Below, piece by piece: positions 1 through 9,391 of a stretch of 64,000 nt of DNA. Both the position numbers and the translations under genes were made by a program. The first letter of the stretch is position 1, and each line of letters opens with the position of its first letter. Origin of the DNA: Deferribacter desulfuricans SSM1. GTDB lineage: Bacteria; Chrysiogenota; Deferribacteres; Deferribacterales; Deferribacteraceae. The stretch is taken from the NCBI RefSeq assembly GCF_000010985.1, contig NC_013939.1:2075501-2139500 (forward strand), in the 5' to 3' direction. Under the pieces are notes generated by a model, which was not told the DNA's origin, ran no database searches, and saw nothing but the letters and a program-made list of their open reading frames with translations.

Positions 1-121
1 TCAGATCGATATATTTGTTATAACCACAGATTAAATCGCTTGATAAAATGGCATCTAATCCTCTTTTGGTTATAAGGTCATGTTTGCCAGGACCAATACC
101 TACAACAAATAATTTACCCAT
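1..121 (-). CDS. cbiH: Precorrin-3B/cobalt-precorrin-3 C17-methyltransferase, N-terminal part (cut by window edge)
   Basis: Only about 40 N-terminal residues are inside the window. The ATG is at 121-119 and overlaps the cbiG stop codon by 8 nt. The start reads VGIGPG followed by DLITKR and then SDLICGY, the SAM-binding opening of the tetrapyrrole methylase family. The SD-I-x-GY step is typical of CobJ/CbiH, the ring-contracting C17 methyltransferase. It follows cbiG in the same order as in other anaerobic cobalamin clusters. The rest of the protein, and any domain fused to it, lies left of the window. Confidence 0.85.
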   Translation of the reverse strand, partial: MGKLFVVGIGPGKHDLITKRGLDAILSSDLICGYNKYIDL

Positions 122-899
122 TTATTAAATTCTCCTTAGCAATTGCTATAGTGACACCATTAAAAATTGTTTTATTTAAAACTAAAATAGGATTTCTTGC
201 AGCAAGTAAAGCTGAAGGCTCAGCTACACTTTTAATTCCTAAATATTTTTTGGCTGTTGATTCATTAAAACAGTACAAGTTATTTTGATATAACTCTTTC
301 GGTAAAAATCTAAGATAGCAATTTAGCTCTTTTGCAGCTTCAATTAACCCAGTTTCATTCTTTTTGTGCCAGCAGGAGGCAATTACCCTTATGTCATTTG
401 TGGAAATATTAGCCAAATTTGAGCCATAAGATATTGCTTCAATGATAGTTTTTTTATCTACACCTTTTCTACAGCCTATACCTGCCACATAAATTTTATT
501 TGCCTCACTTGCAGTAGTTATCACTGGTTCTGCACCTGTAATTGAGCTTACCAAAAAGGTTAGCTCGTTTGCCCTTCCTTCATGTCCAGATAACATACTG
601 ATAGCAAATCTGCCTACCTCATCACAAACCACTACAGCAGGGTCAGTATATTTGCTCTTGATGAGCCTATTTATCATCCTTGTAACAATCCCTTGAGCCA
701 TTACTGCTACAATACCTTTGAAATTATCAAAACAGAATTTATAAGTTTCTTGTAATTTTTGAAGATATGTAGCTGCGATCCTTCCTCTAAATTTATCAGG
801 TAAAAATAAAGTGCCATTTAGCTCATCAGCGATTTTACTGGCTAATAAAGCTCCTTTTTCAGTTATTGCTATTACTGCTATCTTTTTTTCTATATCCAT
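114..899 (-). CDS. cbiG: Cobalt-precorrin-5A hydrolase
   Basis: CbiG opens the delta-lactone of cobalt-precorrin-5A and releases acetaldehyde in the anaerobic pathway. The N-terminal part ([15 protein letters not shown]) and the middle ([20 protein letters not shown]) fit the CbiG N/mid domains. The C-terminal domain begins at VAGIGCRKG, a strongly conserved CbiG motif. The open frame extends to 914, but the Met codon at 899 has a GAGG motif 9 nt upstream and gives the usual family start, so I prefer it. It overlaps cbiF by about 40 nt, which implies translational coupling. About 260 residues is short for CbiG but no domain is obviously lost. Confidence 0.9.
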   Translation of the reverse strand: MDIEKKIAVIAITEKGALLASKIADELNGTLFLPDKFRGRIAATYLQKLQETYKFCFDNFKGIVAVMAQGIVTRMINRLIKSKYTDPAVVVCDEVGRFAISMLSGHEGRANELTFLVSSITGAEPVITTASEANKIYVAGIGCRKGVDKKTIIEAISYGSNLANISTNDIRVIASCWHKKNETGLIEAAKELNCYLRFLPKELYQNNLYCFNESTAKKYLGIKSVAEPSALLAARNPILVLNKTIFNGVTIAIAKENLING

Positions 900-1641
900 G
901 CTCAAAATCCTCATCGTATAACTTTGAATATTTAACTATGCTACTTCTATCTAAAATCTTGCCAATAATAATAAGTGTATGCTTTTTAATACTGTTTTCT
1001 TTTAGTGTGTTTACTAAATTACCTAAAGTGGTATTTAAAATCTTTTCATCATCCCAGCAAATTTTATAACATATTGCTACTGGCGTATTTTCCTCCCACC
1101 CGTTTTTTAAAAAGATCTCTTTTATCTTTTCTGCATTAGAAGCTGATAGATAAAAAGCAAAAGTGCCTCCATGCTTTGTAAGTAAATCTAATGTTTCTTT
1201 TTGTGGGACTGGGGTTTTCCCTTCAACTCTTGAAATGGTCACAGTTTGTGAAATTTCTGGAGCTGTTAGCTCAAGTTTTAGTTTTGCTGCTGCTGCAAAT
1301 AGTGCTGTTACCCCTGGTATAATTTCATAAGGGATACCTCTTTTATCAAGTTCTAACATCTGTTCATATATTGCACCATAAATTGATGGATCACCAGTGT
1401 GTAATCTTGAAATAAGTTTTCCTTCAAGATAATGTTTTTCTATTGTTTCTATAATCTGTGTTAGATTCATTTTTGAAGAATCATAAATTTTACAGTGTAC
1501 TGGTGTATACCCCAAAATTTGTCTATTTACCAGTGAACCTGCATAAATAACAACATCTGATCTGATGAGCACTTTCATCCCTTTTACAGTAATTAGTTCT
1601 GGATCCCCTGGCCCTGCGCCTATAAAAAAAACTTTGTTCAT
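859..1641 (-). CDS. cbiF: Cobalt-precorrin-4 C11-methyltransferase
   Basis: SAM-dependent tetrapyrrole methylase that methylates C11 of cobalt-precorrin-4. The opening FIGAGPGDPELIT is the canonical glycine-rich SAM loop. SDVVIYAGSLV is the CbiF/CobM hallmark after the first helix. RLHTGDPSIYGA and EIIPGVTALFAAAA are the next two conserved blocks. Length (260 aa) is normal. The ATG at 1641 overlaps the cbiE stop by 4 nt. It is the third-last gene visible at the 3' end of the riboswitch-led operon. Confidence 0.95.
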   Translation of the reverse strand: MNKVFFIGAGPGDPELITVKGMKVLIRSDVVIYAGSLVNRQILGYTPVHCKIYDSSKMNLTQIIETIEKHYLEGKLISRLHTGDPSIYGAIYEQMLELDKRGIPYEIIPGVTALFAAAAKLKLELTAPEISQTVTISRVEGKTPVPQKETLDLLTKHGGTFAFYLSASNAEKIKEIFLKNGWEENTPVAICYKICWDDEKILNTTLGNLVNTLKENSIKKHTLIIIGKILDRSSIVKYSKLYDEDFEHGYRKKDSSNSNN

Positions 1642-2276
1642 TTATTTCTTACCTCCAGATAGATGGCATATAATTCTAATTTGATGTTTTTAAGATCATC
1701 TAAAGATTTTAACTTATATATGGTTTCGTTTGGTAAACCAAGATTGTTTAAAATATAGATATCGAAATGGGTTAAAATCCCCTTATATTTGGATAAAAAC
1801 TCGAAAAATTGGTTGTTACCATCGTCTAATACATAAAGATCTTTTTTTTGCTTTAGACATAGATCTATTTTATTCTTAAAATTTTCAAATGGGGTATTTC
1901 TACCGTGTAATGAGAAAAACTCAATATTTTCATAGGTTTTAAACAGTCTTGCCGTACCAAGCTGCATACTGGAAATACCAGGTATTACCTCAATTATTCT
2001 GTTTTTAAATTTTGTATAAATTATTTTAGCTAAAGAGAAGAAACCAGCATCACCTGATACTACAACACCTACAATTTTATCTTTTTCATTTTCTAAGATA
2101 TTGATGGTATCTTTTATAAGATTATTTAAAATAATATACTTTTTATCTGAGAAAAAATTTTTAAACCTTTCTGCACCGATTAAAAAATCAACCTTTTTAA
2201 CAATCTCAATAGCTCTTAATGTGAGATAGTCTTTGCTACCACAACCAACAGAAATTATATAAATGTTTTTATTCAA
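1638..2276 (-). CDS. cbiE: Cobalt-precorrin-7 C5-methyltransferase (CbiE, no CbiT domain)
   Basis: Tetrapyrrole methylase for C5 methylation late in corrin synthesis. The N-terminal SAM loop is degenerate: SVGCGSKDYLT where most CbiE proteins have a GPGDP-type loop. The downstream blocks VVVSGDAGFFSLA, EVIPGISSMQLGTARL and FFSLHGR are typical of CbiE. At 212 residues it covers CbiE only. Many bacteria carry CbiE fused to the decarboxylating methyltransferase CbiT (as CobL), and no CbiT is seen here or elsewhere in the window. It overlaps cbiD by 8 nt. Confidence 0.88.
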   Translation of the reverse strand: MNKNIYIISVGCGSKDYLTLRAIEIVKKVDFLIGAERFKNFFSDKKYIILNNLIKDTINILENEKDKIVGVVVSGDAGFFSLAKIIYTKFKNRIIEVIPGISSMQLGTARLFKTYENIEFFSLHGRNTPFENFKNKIDLCLKQKKDLYVLDDGNNQFFEFLSKYKGILTHFDIYILNNLGLPNETIYKLKSLDDLKNIKLELYAIYLEVRNK

Positions 2277-3243
2277 GGTATTCTCCTACTTTATTGCATT
2301 TCACATCAAATAGTTTTACCGATACTTTTGTAAAATGAAACCTTTCTTTTATTTTTTTACTTACTAAATAGGCTATTTTATCAAAAGAGTATTTATGACA
2401 TATCTCTTCTATCGTATTAAAATTATAATCAATATTTAAAACTTCTTTTACAAAAAGGTTTGCCTGAGGTGAATTTTTAGAATGTGTATTAAAATACCCC
2501 ATTGCAAGCTTTGCTATTTTCCCTGGATGCCCTGCTACACCTATCTCCTTGATGTGTTTATCTTTAAGATACCTGAATGCTTCATTAAAATAGTTACTCA
2601 CCATAACTGATGGGGATATATTCTCTTTTGATAAGCATTTTTCTCCAATATTTCCAGGAACAAGCCACAATAAATTGTATTTTTGCGCAAGCAAAACATC
2701 GATTTCACACTTAAAACTTTCAATCAAGGCATCAATGCTCATCGGTTTTACAATTCCTGTTGTCCCTATGATGGATATACCACCTATTATTCCAAGCCTT
2801 TCATTAAAGGTTTTTTTTGCAATTTTTCTCCCTTCTGGCACAATTATTGTAACTTCTACCCCTTTATTATTGTTTAAAACAGTTTTTAAGTTTTTTTCTA
2901 TCATCTTTCTTGGAACTGGATTTATTGCAGCCTCACCAACAGGTATCTGTAAACCAGGTTTGGTAACAACACCTACACCTTCTCCACCTTTTATAATAAT
3001 GCGGTTTTCATTTAATATCTTTACAGATGCAAAAATCTCTATCCCATCTGTAACATCAGGGTCATCCCTACTCCATTTTTTTACACCTACAAGATTATTT
3101 TTGAAAATGAGAGGGATTTTTACAATACTATCATCAGGTAAAACTACTTCCACCTCTTTTTCAATATTTCCTGTTAACTTATAGATTAGAGCACCTTTTG
3201 CTGCTGCTGTTGCTGCTGTGCCTGTTGTTATCCCCGTTTTCAT
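2269..3243 (-). CDS. cbiD: Cobalt-precorrin-5B C1-methyltransferase
   Basis: CbiD methylates C1 of cobalt-precorrin-5B; it is found only in the anaerobic pathway. The N-terminus KTGITTGTAATAAAKGAL is the family signature. DDPDVTDGIEI, the GGEGVGVVTKPGL loop and the later GTTGIVKPMS block all match. Length (324 aa) is usual. It overlaps both neighbours by 4-8 nt. Its presence supports the anaerobic route over the oxygen-dependent CobG/CobF route. Confidence 0.95.
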   Translation of the reverse strand: MKTGITTGTAATAAAKGALIYKLTGNIEKEVEVVLPDDSIVKIPLIFKNNLVGVKKWSRDDPDVTDGIEIFASVKILNENRIIIKGGEGVGVVTKPGLQIPVGEAAINPVPRKMIEKNLKTVLNNNKGVEVTIIVPEGRKIAKKTFNERLGIIGGISIIGTTGIVKPMSIDALIESFKCEIDVLLAQKYNLLWLVPGNIGEKCLSKENISPSVMVSNYFNEAFRYLKDKHIKEIGVAGHPGKIAKLAMGYFNTHSKNSPQANLFVKEVLNIDYNFNTIEEICHKYSFDKIAYLVSKKIKERFHFTKVSVKLFDVKCNKVGEYLE

Positions 3244-3695
3244 TTTAACCCTTTTAAGGTTTTTGATATGACTTCTTTTAGCTGTTTTGCAAAAGCTGGC
3301 GATTTCCCTTTTGTTGATACTGATATAGTAATATCATCTTGTGAGATTACTGCTGGCATAAAAAAATCTGATAACTCCTTGTTATCACAAATATTTACAG
3401 GAGTTCCCAGTTTTTTTAAAATTAAAGCTGCTTTTCTATTTAATTCTTTATCATCTGTGCAGATAAAAGCAAAGTAGTATTTTTCTTTTAATAATTCTTC
3501 TTTGAAGTTCGAGTTTATCCAAGTTATTTTATTTGAAGATAAAAGCTTTTTTATATCAGGGTGTAATTCTTTGGAAATTATTGTCACTTCAGGGCTTGAT
3601 TGATTCAAAATTGATAAAAGTTTTCGTTTTGCTACATTTCCTCCGCCGATAAAAAGCAATTTTTTATCAGATAATTTAAAGAGTAAAGGGAACAT
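3240..3695 (-). CDS. Precorrin-2 dehydrogenase (siroheme synthase N-terminal domain type)
   Basis: NAD-dependent oxidation of precorrin-2 to sirohydrochlorin, the substrate for cobalt insertion. The Rossmann loop FIGGGNVAKRKL sits near the N-terminus and the family block VNICDNKELSDFFMPAVI follows near residue 110. I chose the Met at 3695 because GGAG lies 6 nt upstream. The longer open frame (to 3773) would add a hydrophobic stretch that runs antiparallel to cbiB sequence and is not expected in this family. The gene is only the Met8/CysG N-terminal module, so no methylase or CysG C-terminal half is attached. It overlaps cbiB by 20 nt. Confidence 0.85.
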   Translation of the reverse strand: MFPLLFKLSDKKLLFIGGGNVAKRKLLSILNQSSPEVTIISKELHPDIKKLLSSNKITWINSNFKEELLKEKYYFAFICTDDKELNRKAALILKKLGTPVNICDNKELSDFFMPAVISQDDITISVSTKGKSPAFAKQLKEVISKTLKGLK

Positions 3696-4623
3696 TTGGA
3701 CTCCATAACAATTTAAAAATAATAATAAGTAATACAGTAAAAATTGCACTGTAAAGATATAGGAAAATGGCATCTAAAATCTTTTGTTTTGTAAGTAAAT
3801 CGCTACCACCTTCTATCAAAGGCTTATTTACTAACCTTCCAAAATAATATGTATTTCCACCAAGAGTTATGTTTAGTGCTCCAGCAAAAAGGGATATCCC
3901 ACAACCTGCATTTGGACTTGGTAAGGTATTTCTGAATTTTTTGTAAATTTTTAATGCGTTTAATCCATTTTTAAACAAAATTTGAGCAACTGGCAACATA
4001 ACAATTATTTGCAACCTTGCAGGTATAAAATTTAGAATATCATCACTTTTGGCTGAAAACTTACCAAATTCTATATATTTTTCATTTTTATACCCAACCA
4101 TTGCATCCAGTGTGTTTGTAATTCTATAAAAAATAATACCGTATATACCAAAAATTACTCCATAGAAAATTGGTGCAAAAAAAGCGTCATTAAAATTTTC
4201 AGCAACAGATTCAATTGTTGATTTTATAATATCCTGCTCATTCATTTCTTCCACATCTCTACTAACAATTAGTTTTAAATTCTCTTTTGCTAAATTAATG
4301 TCCATCGATAAAGCTTGATAGATTTTCAACGCATGATCTAACATCCCCTTAACAGAGATAGAAGAATACACAATAAATACTTTAAGCGCAAAAAGTAGAT
4401 AATTTGATTTTATAATTTTTAATAACAAAAAAATGACAATAAATATTGTAAAATGTGTTGAGATAAAAAGTAAAAAACCACCTAAAAATTTGTTTTTGAA
4501 GTTGTGAAGAAAGTTTTCATATATTGATATTAATTTACCGATAATTGCCACAGGATGTATTTTATTTGGTAGCTCACCAAAGACTATATCTATCAAAATG
4601 GCTAACACCAATATGTCAGTCAT
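3676..4623 (-). CDS. cbiB: Adenosylcobinamide-phosphate synthase
   Basis: Membrane enzyme that joins aminopropanol (or its phosphate) to adenosylcobyric acid. The opening LIDIVFGELPNKIHPVAIIG is the CbiB start block. IVSRDVEEM-x-E-x-DII, ESVAENFNDAFFAP and SPNAGCGISLFAGAL are conserved CbiB motifs. Several hydrophobic segments span the protein. The Met at 4623 has GGAG 9 nt upstream and is preferred over the longer frame to 4653. It overlaps the cbiP stop by 8 nt. Confidence 0.93.
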   Translation of the reverse strand: MTDILVLAILIDIVFGELPNKIHPVAIIGKLISIYENFLHNFKNKFLGGFLLFISTHFTIFIVIFLLLKIIKSNYLLFALKVFIVYSSISVKGMLDHALKIYQALSMDINLAKENLKLIVSRDVEEMNEQDIIKSTIESVAENFNDAFFAPIFYGVIFGIYGIIFYRITNTLDAMVGYKNEKYIEFGKFSAKSDDILNFIPARLQIIVMLPVAQILFKNGLNALKIYKKFRNTLPSPNAGCGISLFAGALNITLGGNTYYFGRLVNKPLIEGGSDLLTKQKILDAIFLYLYSAIFTVLLIIIFKLLWSPNVPFTL

Positions 4624-6061
4624 TAATGAGATCTCCAAAGATACAATTTTCAATTAAATCTGCTAGTTTGTTTAAGGTTTCTTCTTTTAGCTCATTATAG
4701 GTTTTGTTTATTACTACTTGTTTATCAAAAAGTTTAAAAATAAATTGTAAAAATTCAGAATTTTCAAAAATCCCATGTAAATAAGTGCCAATTATTCTAT
4801 TTTTCTTATTAAAAACGAGTAATCCTTTGTTTTCTAAAATATCTATTACATCTCTATCATTAATGATAGTATTTCCATGATGTATTTCATAGCCTTGAAT
4901 ACTGTTATTTAAGAAACCATTTGCTGGTAAGTATTCACCTCTTTTTAATATCTTCTCTTCTTCCATTTCCGTAATCATATCTATAAAGCCAAAGCCTTCT
5001 ATATCACCTTTATTTTCAACGCCTAAACTATCAATAATTTTTTTGCCAAGCATTTGAAAACCACCACAAATTCCCATAATCCATTTTTTGCCGTATAAAT
5101 TTTTAAGTTGCTCATAAAAACCGTTTTTTAATAAATAATCCATATCAGAGACTGTGTTTTTAGAACCTGGTATAATAATAAAATCATTATTTTCTAAGTT
5201 TTCAAGTTTTGTAACATAAGATACATTGATTTTTTCTATATTTTCAAGAGGTTGAAAGTCTGTAAAATTGGAAATGTGAGGTAGTTTTATTATTCCGATA
5301 TTTAATAATTTTTCACCACTTTTTATGTTTTTCTTTGTAAAAAGATTTTGTGAATCTTCATCTTCTAAATTATGCTCAAAATATGGGATAACTCCTATTA
5401 TAGGTATATCACAAAAATTTTTAAATTCATCGATACCAGGTTTGAGAAGAGACAAATCCCCTCTAAACTTATTGATAATAAACCCTTTTACAAGTTTTTT
5501 GTATTGAGGTTGTATTAAGTCATAAGTACCTTTAAATGCAGCAAACACACCTCCTCTATCAATATCACCAACTATGTAAATTTTGGCATTAGCAATCTCT
5601 GCCATTTTCATATTTACTATATCAAATTTTTGGAGGTTAATTTCTGCTGGAGAGCCTGCTCCTTCTAATACGATGATATCAAATTCCTCTGAAAGTGAAT
5701 AAAATGCTTCTTTTACTATTTTTAAGTTTTCTTCATACATTTTATAATAATCTTTGTAAGAGACTATTTTATAAGGTTTGCCAAGCCTGATTACCTGAGA
5801 TTTCCCACCCCCTGTTGGTTTTAATAAAATGGGGTTCATCCTAACATCTGGTAAAATCTTGCATGCTTCAGCCTGAAGTATCTGAGCTCTACCCATTTCT
5901 AACCCATCGAAAGTTACTCCTGAATTCAGTGCCATATTTTGTGCTTTAAAGGGAGCTACTTTATAACCTTTATTTGCAAGCATCCTGCAGATCCCTGCAG
6001 TTATTATACTTTTACCCACATTGGAGCTTGTGCCCTGAATCATTATGTGTTTAATTTTCAC
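4616..6061 (-). CDS. cbiP: Cobyric acid synthase (glutamine-hydrolysing)
   Basis: Amidates side chains b, d, e and g of adenosylcobyrinic acid a,c-diamide using glutamine and ATP. The N-terminal dethiobiotin-synthetase-like domain begins with the P-loop GTSSNVGKS. PFKAQNMALNSGVT and MNPILLKPTGGGKSQV are CobQ/CbiP blocks. The C-terminal class I amidotransferase domain has its nucleophile Cys in MGICGGFQMLG and the catalytic His in GTYLHGIFEN. Length (481 aa) is normal. It overlaps cobD by 11 nt. Confidence 0.95.
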   Translation of the reverse strand: MKIKHIMIQGTSSNVGKSIITAGICRMLANKGYKVAPFKAQNMALNSGVTFDGLEMGRAQILQAEACKILPDVRMNPILLKPTGGGKSQVIRLGKPYKIVSYKDYYKMYEENLKIVKEAFYSLSEEFDIIVLEGAGSPAEINLQKFDIVNMKMAEIANAKIYIVGDIDRGGVFAAFKGTYDLIQPQYKKLVKGFIINKFRGDLSLLKPGIDEFKNFCDIPIIGVIPYFEHNLEDEDSQNLFTKKNIKSGEKLLNIGIIKLPHISNFTDFQPLENIEKINVSYVTKLENLENNDFIIIPGSKNTVSDMDYLLKNGFYEQLKNLYGKKWIMGICGGFQMLGKKIIDSLGVENKGDIEGFGFIDMITEMEEEKILKRGEYLPANGFLNNSIQGYEIHHGNTIINDRDVIDILENKGLLVFNKKNRIIGTYLHGIFENSEFLQFIFKLFDKQVVINKTYNELKEETLNKLADLIENCIFGDLIND

Positions 6062-7112
6062 ACCCCACTATTTTTTTTAAAATGCTTAAAAAATACCGCA
6101 TAGAATCTAAATCTTTTATTGCAACTCTAATAAATGAATCATCAAGCCCTCTGATATTTTTGCAATCTCTAATTAAAATTTTATTTGATAAAAGTTTAGT
6201 AAAAACCTCTTCACTATTTAGATGATATAATTTTATTAAAACAAAATTTGTAGCGGAGGAAAAAAGCTTGATGTTATTACAATCTTTTAATTCTTCGTAA
6301 AGATAATTCTTAATTTCATTTATTTTTGATGCAATTTTATCTGTTTTTATAGAAAGAAGGTATTTTCCTACTACCTCACTTAAGCTGTTTACCCCCCATT
6401 CGAGACAATGCTTTTCAATTTCTCTTATAATTTCTTTATTAAAAGAGAAGGCATAGCCAATTCTCAGACCTGCAAGTCCGTAAATTTTTGAAAATGACCT
6501 TAAGACAATAATGTTTTTACTTTTTTCAAAAAGTAAACTTTTATTATCGCTATTACTCATAAATGGATGATATGATTCATCAATAACAAACATGCAGTTT
6601 TCAAACCGTTTAGCAATCCTCAATATATCATCTTTTTCTATATAATACCCTGTGGGGTTGTTTGGATTGCAAATGAACACTATATCGAATTTGGAAAAAT
6701 CTAACTCTTGCAAGTTAATAGCAAAATTTCTCTTTTCACTGGCAAAATGAAAATTTATTTGAAGATTATACAGTTTGCAGTATCTTTCATAGTCGATATA
6801 TGTTGGAGCTATTATTAGGGCTTTTTTCCCACTATTAATTAAACATAAATTTTTTATAATTTCACTTGTTCCAGCACCAACAACAAAGTTTTCCATTTCT
6901 TTGTCATATTTATTAGCAAGAGCCTCTTTTAGAATAATAGCATTTGAGGAAGGTAAATTTTTTAAACTTGATATCTGATTTTTAATGAATTCAAATATAT
7001 TTTCATCAACAAAAGGAGAAATATTACTACTTAGATCAATAATTTCATTGGCATTACATCCCAAAAGTTTAGAATAATAGTATATATTGCCGCCATGTGT
7101 GAAACTATCCAA
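6051..7112 (-). CDS. cobD: Threonine-phosphate decarboxylase (PLP enzyme), likely CobD
   Basis: PLP-dependent fold type I enzyme resembling histidinol-phosphate aminotransferase. The start (FTHGGNIYYYSKLLG) has the HGGN element of L-threonine-O-3-phosphate decarboxylases, and IIDLSSNISPF follows. NPNNPTGYY and RSFSKIYGLAGLRIGY contain the cofactor Asn and the Schiff-base Lys. It would make aminopropanol phosphate for the CbiB step. The frame starts with TTG at 7112, with a GGGGTG motif just upstream and no in-frame ATG nearby. A separate HisC (61716-62813) argues that this copy is not the histidine enzyme. Confidence 0.88.
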   Translation of the reverse strand: MDSFTHGGNIYYYSKLLGCNANEIIDLSSNISPFVDENIFEFIKNQISSLKNLPSSNAIILKEALANKYDKEMENFVVGAGTSEIIKNLCLINSGKKALIIAPTYIDYERYCKLYNLQINFHFASEKRNFAINLQELDFSKFDIVFICNPNNPTGYYIEKDDILRIAKRFENCMFVIDESYHPFMSNSDNKSLLFEKSKNIIVLRSFSKIYGLAGLRIGYAFSFNKEIIREIEKHCLEWGVNSLSEVVGKYLLSIKTDKIASKINEIKNYLYEELKDCNNIKLFSSATNFVLIKLYHLNSEEVFTKLLSNKILIRDCKNIRGLDDSFIRVAIKDLDSMRYFLSILKKIVGCEN

Positions 7113-7818
7113 TTAGCACCCCAATAACTAACAAAGCTGTTTCGATTATTTCGCAGGTAGCACCAATGATATCCCCAGTTATTCCACCTACCTTTTTAAG
7201 ATGATAATTTCTTAGTAAAACAAAGGTGATTATAAAAGCTAAATTGAAAAGTATAAAAAATTTTATTCCGCAAAATATAGATAATATAGATATCAAATAA
7301 AAGAGAACTTTGTTGTTTGTATTAGAGTTATCGAAAAAGGCTTTTGCTGTCCCTTTTTCCCTTAAGTAAGGTAATGAATCAATTAAAAATATCATACTAC
7401 CTCTGGAATATGCAAATGGCAGAATGATAGTTAAAGGTTTATTTAAATTGGCGAAGGCTACAAATTTTGATAGCATAACAAGTATTAGTGCTAAAGCCCC
7501 CATTACCCCAATTCTGCTATCTTTCATAATAACAAGCATCTTATCTTTGTCTTTGTGAGAAAAATAGGCATCAAAAGTATCAGCCAGCCCATCAAGATGA
7601 AGCCCCCCGGTGATTATCACCGATGTTAGCAACATAAACAGGGGGGCTAAACTTTGATTTATCAACCCAGCTAAATAAACTAATAAACCTATTAATAAAC
7701 CAACAAGAGGATAAAATAGTAAAGAGCCACTGGCATCAAAAGATTTTTGGTTAATTCTAATTATAGTAAGAAATGACAGTGCGTTTATAAACTTTTCAAA
7801 ATAATCTTTAAATATCAC
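7105..7818 (-). CDS. cobS: Adenosylcobinamide-GDP ribazoletransferase
   Basis: Integral membrane enzyme that joins adenosylcobinamide-GDP with alpha-ribazole (phosphate). GGLHLDGLADTFDAYF followed by MKDSRIGVMGAL is the CobS signature. FYPLVGLLIG near the N-terminus is also typical. Several hydrophobic segments are present. The open frame reaches a TTG at 7851. I favour the GTG at 7818, which gives the common distance to the FLT-x-x-R block and overlaps the cobT stop by 11 nt. The exact start is uncertain. Confidence 0.92.
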   Translation of the reverse strand: MIFKDYFEKFINALSFLTIIRINQKSFDASGSLLFYPLVGLLIGLLVYLAGLINQSLAPLFMLLTSVIITGGLHLDGLADTFDAYFSHKDKDKMLVIMKDSRIGVMGALALILVMLSKFVAFANLNKPLTIILPFAYSRGSMIFLIDSLPYLREKGTAKAFFDNSNTNNKVLFYLISILSIFCGIKFFILFNLAFIITFVLLRNYHLKKVGGITGDIIGATCEIIETALLVIGVLIG

Positions 7819-8881
7819 TTTTACTAACACCTGCTTCTTCAAAAGTAGCAACTTCGGTGATGATTTTTACAGCAGCATCTAATATATGCATTGCCAATAC
7901 TGCTCCAGTCCCTTCACCAAGCCTCATATTAAGTCTTAATAATGGGCTCAATCCTAAATATTCCAGCATATATTTATGCCCTGGTTCTTCTGATATATGC
8001 CCAGCAAACATATATTCTTTCACAGTTGGGCAAAGTTTGTAAGCAATTAATGCACCAGCTGTCGATATTAATCCATCAATAATAACTGGGATTTTATGGT
8101 AGGCTCCAGCAAGAATTACACCTGCAATTGCACCTATTTCGATACCACCAACTTTTGACAAGATATCTATTGCATCATCCGGATTAGGTTTGTGTAAATT
8201 TATCCCAGTTTTAATAACATTTATCTTATTTTGTAATAAATCAGATGTGATACCTGTCCCTTTTCCTGTCATCTCTTCAACACTTTTACCTGTTATGACA
8301 GCTCCAATAGCTGAAGATGGGGTTGTATTTCCTATCCCCATGTCCCCTGTAGCTATTACATCTAACTTTTGAGATTTTATCTCTTCTGATGCAATTTCAA
8401 AACCTGTCATTATGGATTTTTCAGCCTCTTCTCTTGTCATTGCGGGTTCTTTTGTAAAGTTGTTTGTGCGGTATTTTACTTTTTTTACTATGAATTTGTT
8501 AGAACCTTTTAGCTCCTTTTCACTGATGTTACATTTTGAACCCACATCAGCAACGATAGTGCTACAATTGTTTTGCCTTGCCAAAACAGTGATTGTGGCT
8601 ATATCATTTACAAAAGCTTTTATCATTTCACAAGTTACCTGCTGGGGAAAGGCACTCACACCTTCTTCTACCACTCCATGGTCACCAGCCATTACAAAAA
8701 CTGCTCTTTTGTTAACTGATGGCTTTAATGTTTCTTTAATTGCACAGACTTTTTCAGAAATATCATTGAGCATCCCCATTGCTCTATAAGGCATTATCAA
8801 ATTTGAAGTCCTTTCTTTAGCTTTTTCAAAAATTTCTTGGTTTGTTGGTGCTATTTCTTTTAAAATATTTTCTAAACGCAT
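7808..8881 (-). CDS. cobT: Nicotinate-nucleotide-dimethylbenzimidazole phosphoribosyltransferase
   Basis: Activates the lower-ligand base as alpha-ribazole phosphate. VFVMAGDHGVVEEGVSAFPQ is the diagnostic block, TGDMGIGNTTPSSAI follows, and the catalytic Glu lies in RLGEGTGAVLA near the C-terminus. Length (357 aa) is standard. A strong GGAGG lies 4 nt upstream of the ATG. No gene for making the base (bluB or bza) is seen in the window, so the native lower ligand cannot be told from here. Confidence 0.96.
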   Translation of the reverse strand: MRLENILKEIAPTNQEIFEKAKERTSNLIMPYRAMGMLNDISEKVCAIKETLKPSVNKRAVFVMAGDHGVVEEGVSAFPQQVTCEMIKAFVNDIATITVLARQNNCSTIVADVGSKCNISEKELKGSNKFIVKKVKYRTNNFTKEPAMTREEAEKSIMTGFEIASEEIKSQKLDVIATGDMGIGNTTPSSAIGAVITGKSVEEMTGKGTGITSDLLQNKINVIKTGINLHKPNPDDAIDILSKVGGIEIGAIAGVILAGAYHKIPVIIDGLISTAGALIAYKLCPTVKEYMFAGHISEEPGHKYMLEYLGLSPLLRLNMRLGEGTGAVLAMHILDAAVKIITEVATFEEAGVSKSDI

Positions 8882-8893
8882 AAACCCTCCTTT

Positions 8894-9391
8894 TTATTTT
8901 ATTTTTATTGGGATACCCGCGACTAACAAAAAACATTTATCAGCCAAAGCTGCAATTTTTTGATTTAATATGCCTAGTGTATCCACATATTTTCTTGTCA
9001 TGCTATCTAATGGGATTACTCCAAAACCAACTTCATTTGTAATGATTATTATATCAAAGTTTAGACTACTTATTGTCTGCAATAAATAAGTAGTGTATTC
9101 TTCAATATCTTTCTTATAGTGAAAAAGATTTGCAAGCCATGTAGTCATACAATCAATTAGAATAACTTCAAAAACACTACTGTTTTTTAATGCTTTATGG
9201 ATGTCGATGGGCTCTTCTAATGTATGAAAAAGATTACCTCTTTCAGCTTTATGTTTATTGATTCTTTTTACCATTTCTTCATCAATCGGCTCTGCAGTAG
9301 CTAAGTATGCCCGGTTGGTATATTTTAAAGCCAATTTAGAAGCAAAATCAGTTTTACCACTTTTAATTCCACCTGTGATAAGAGTAACCAT
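8894..9391 (-). CDS. cobU: Adenosylcobinamide kinase / adenosylcobinamide-phosphate guanylyltransferase
   Basis: Bifunctional enzyme that phosphorylates cobinamide and then attaches GMP. The P-loop GGIKSGKTDFA is at the very N-terminus. YLATAEPIDEEM-x-x-RI-x-x-HKAERG is the CobU signature containing the guanylylated His. VILIDCMTTWLANL and TNEVGFGVIP follow. At 165 aa it is slightly short but complete. The start overlaps the preceding TIM-barrel gene by 29 nt. Confidence 0.95.
   Translation of the reverse strand: MVTLITGGIKSGKTDFASKLALKYTNRAYLATAEPIDEEMVKRINKHKAERGNLFHTLEEPIDIHKALKNSSVFEVILIDCMTTWLANLFHYKKDIEEYTTYLLQTISSLNFDIIIITNEVGFGVIPLDSMTRKYVDTLGILNQKIAALADKCFLLVAGIPIKIK

Noticed and set aside
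8412-8789. A 125-codon plus-strand open frame opposite cobT
   Set aside because: It is antisense to strongly conserved cobT codons and has no family features.
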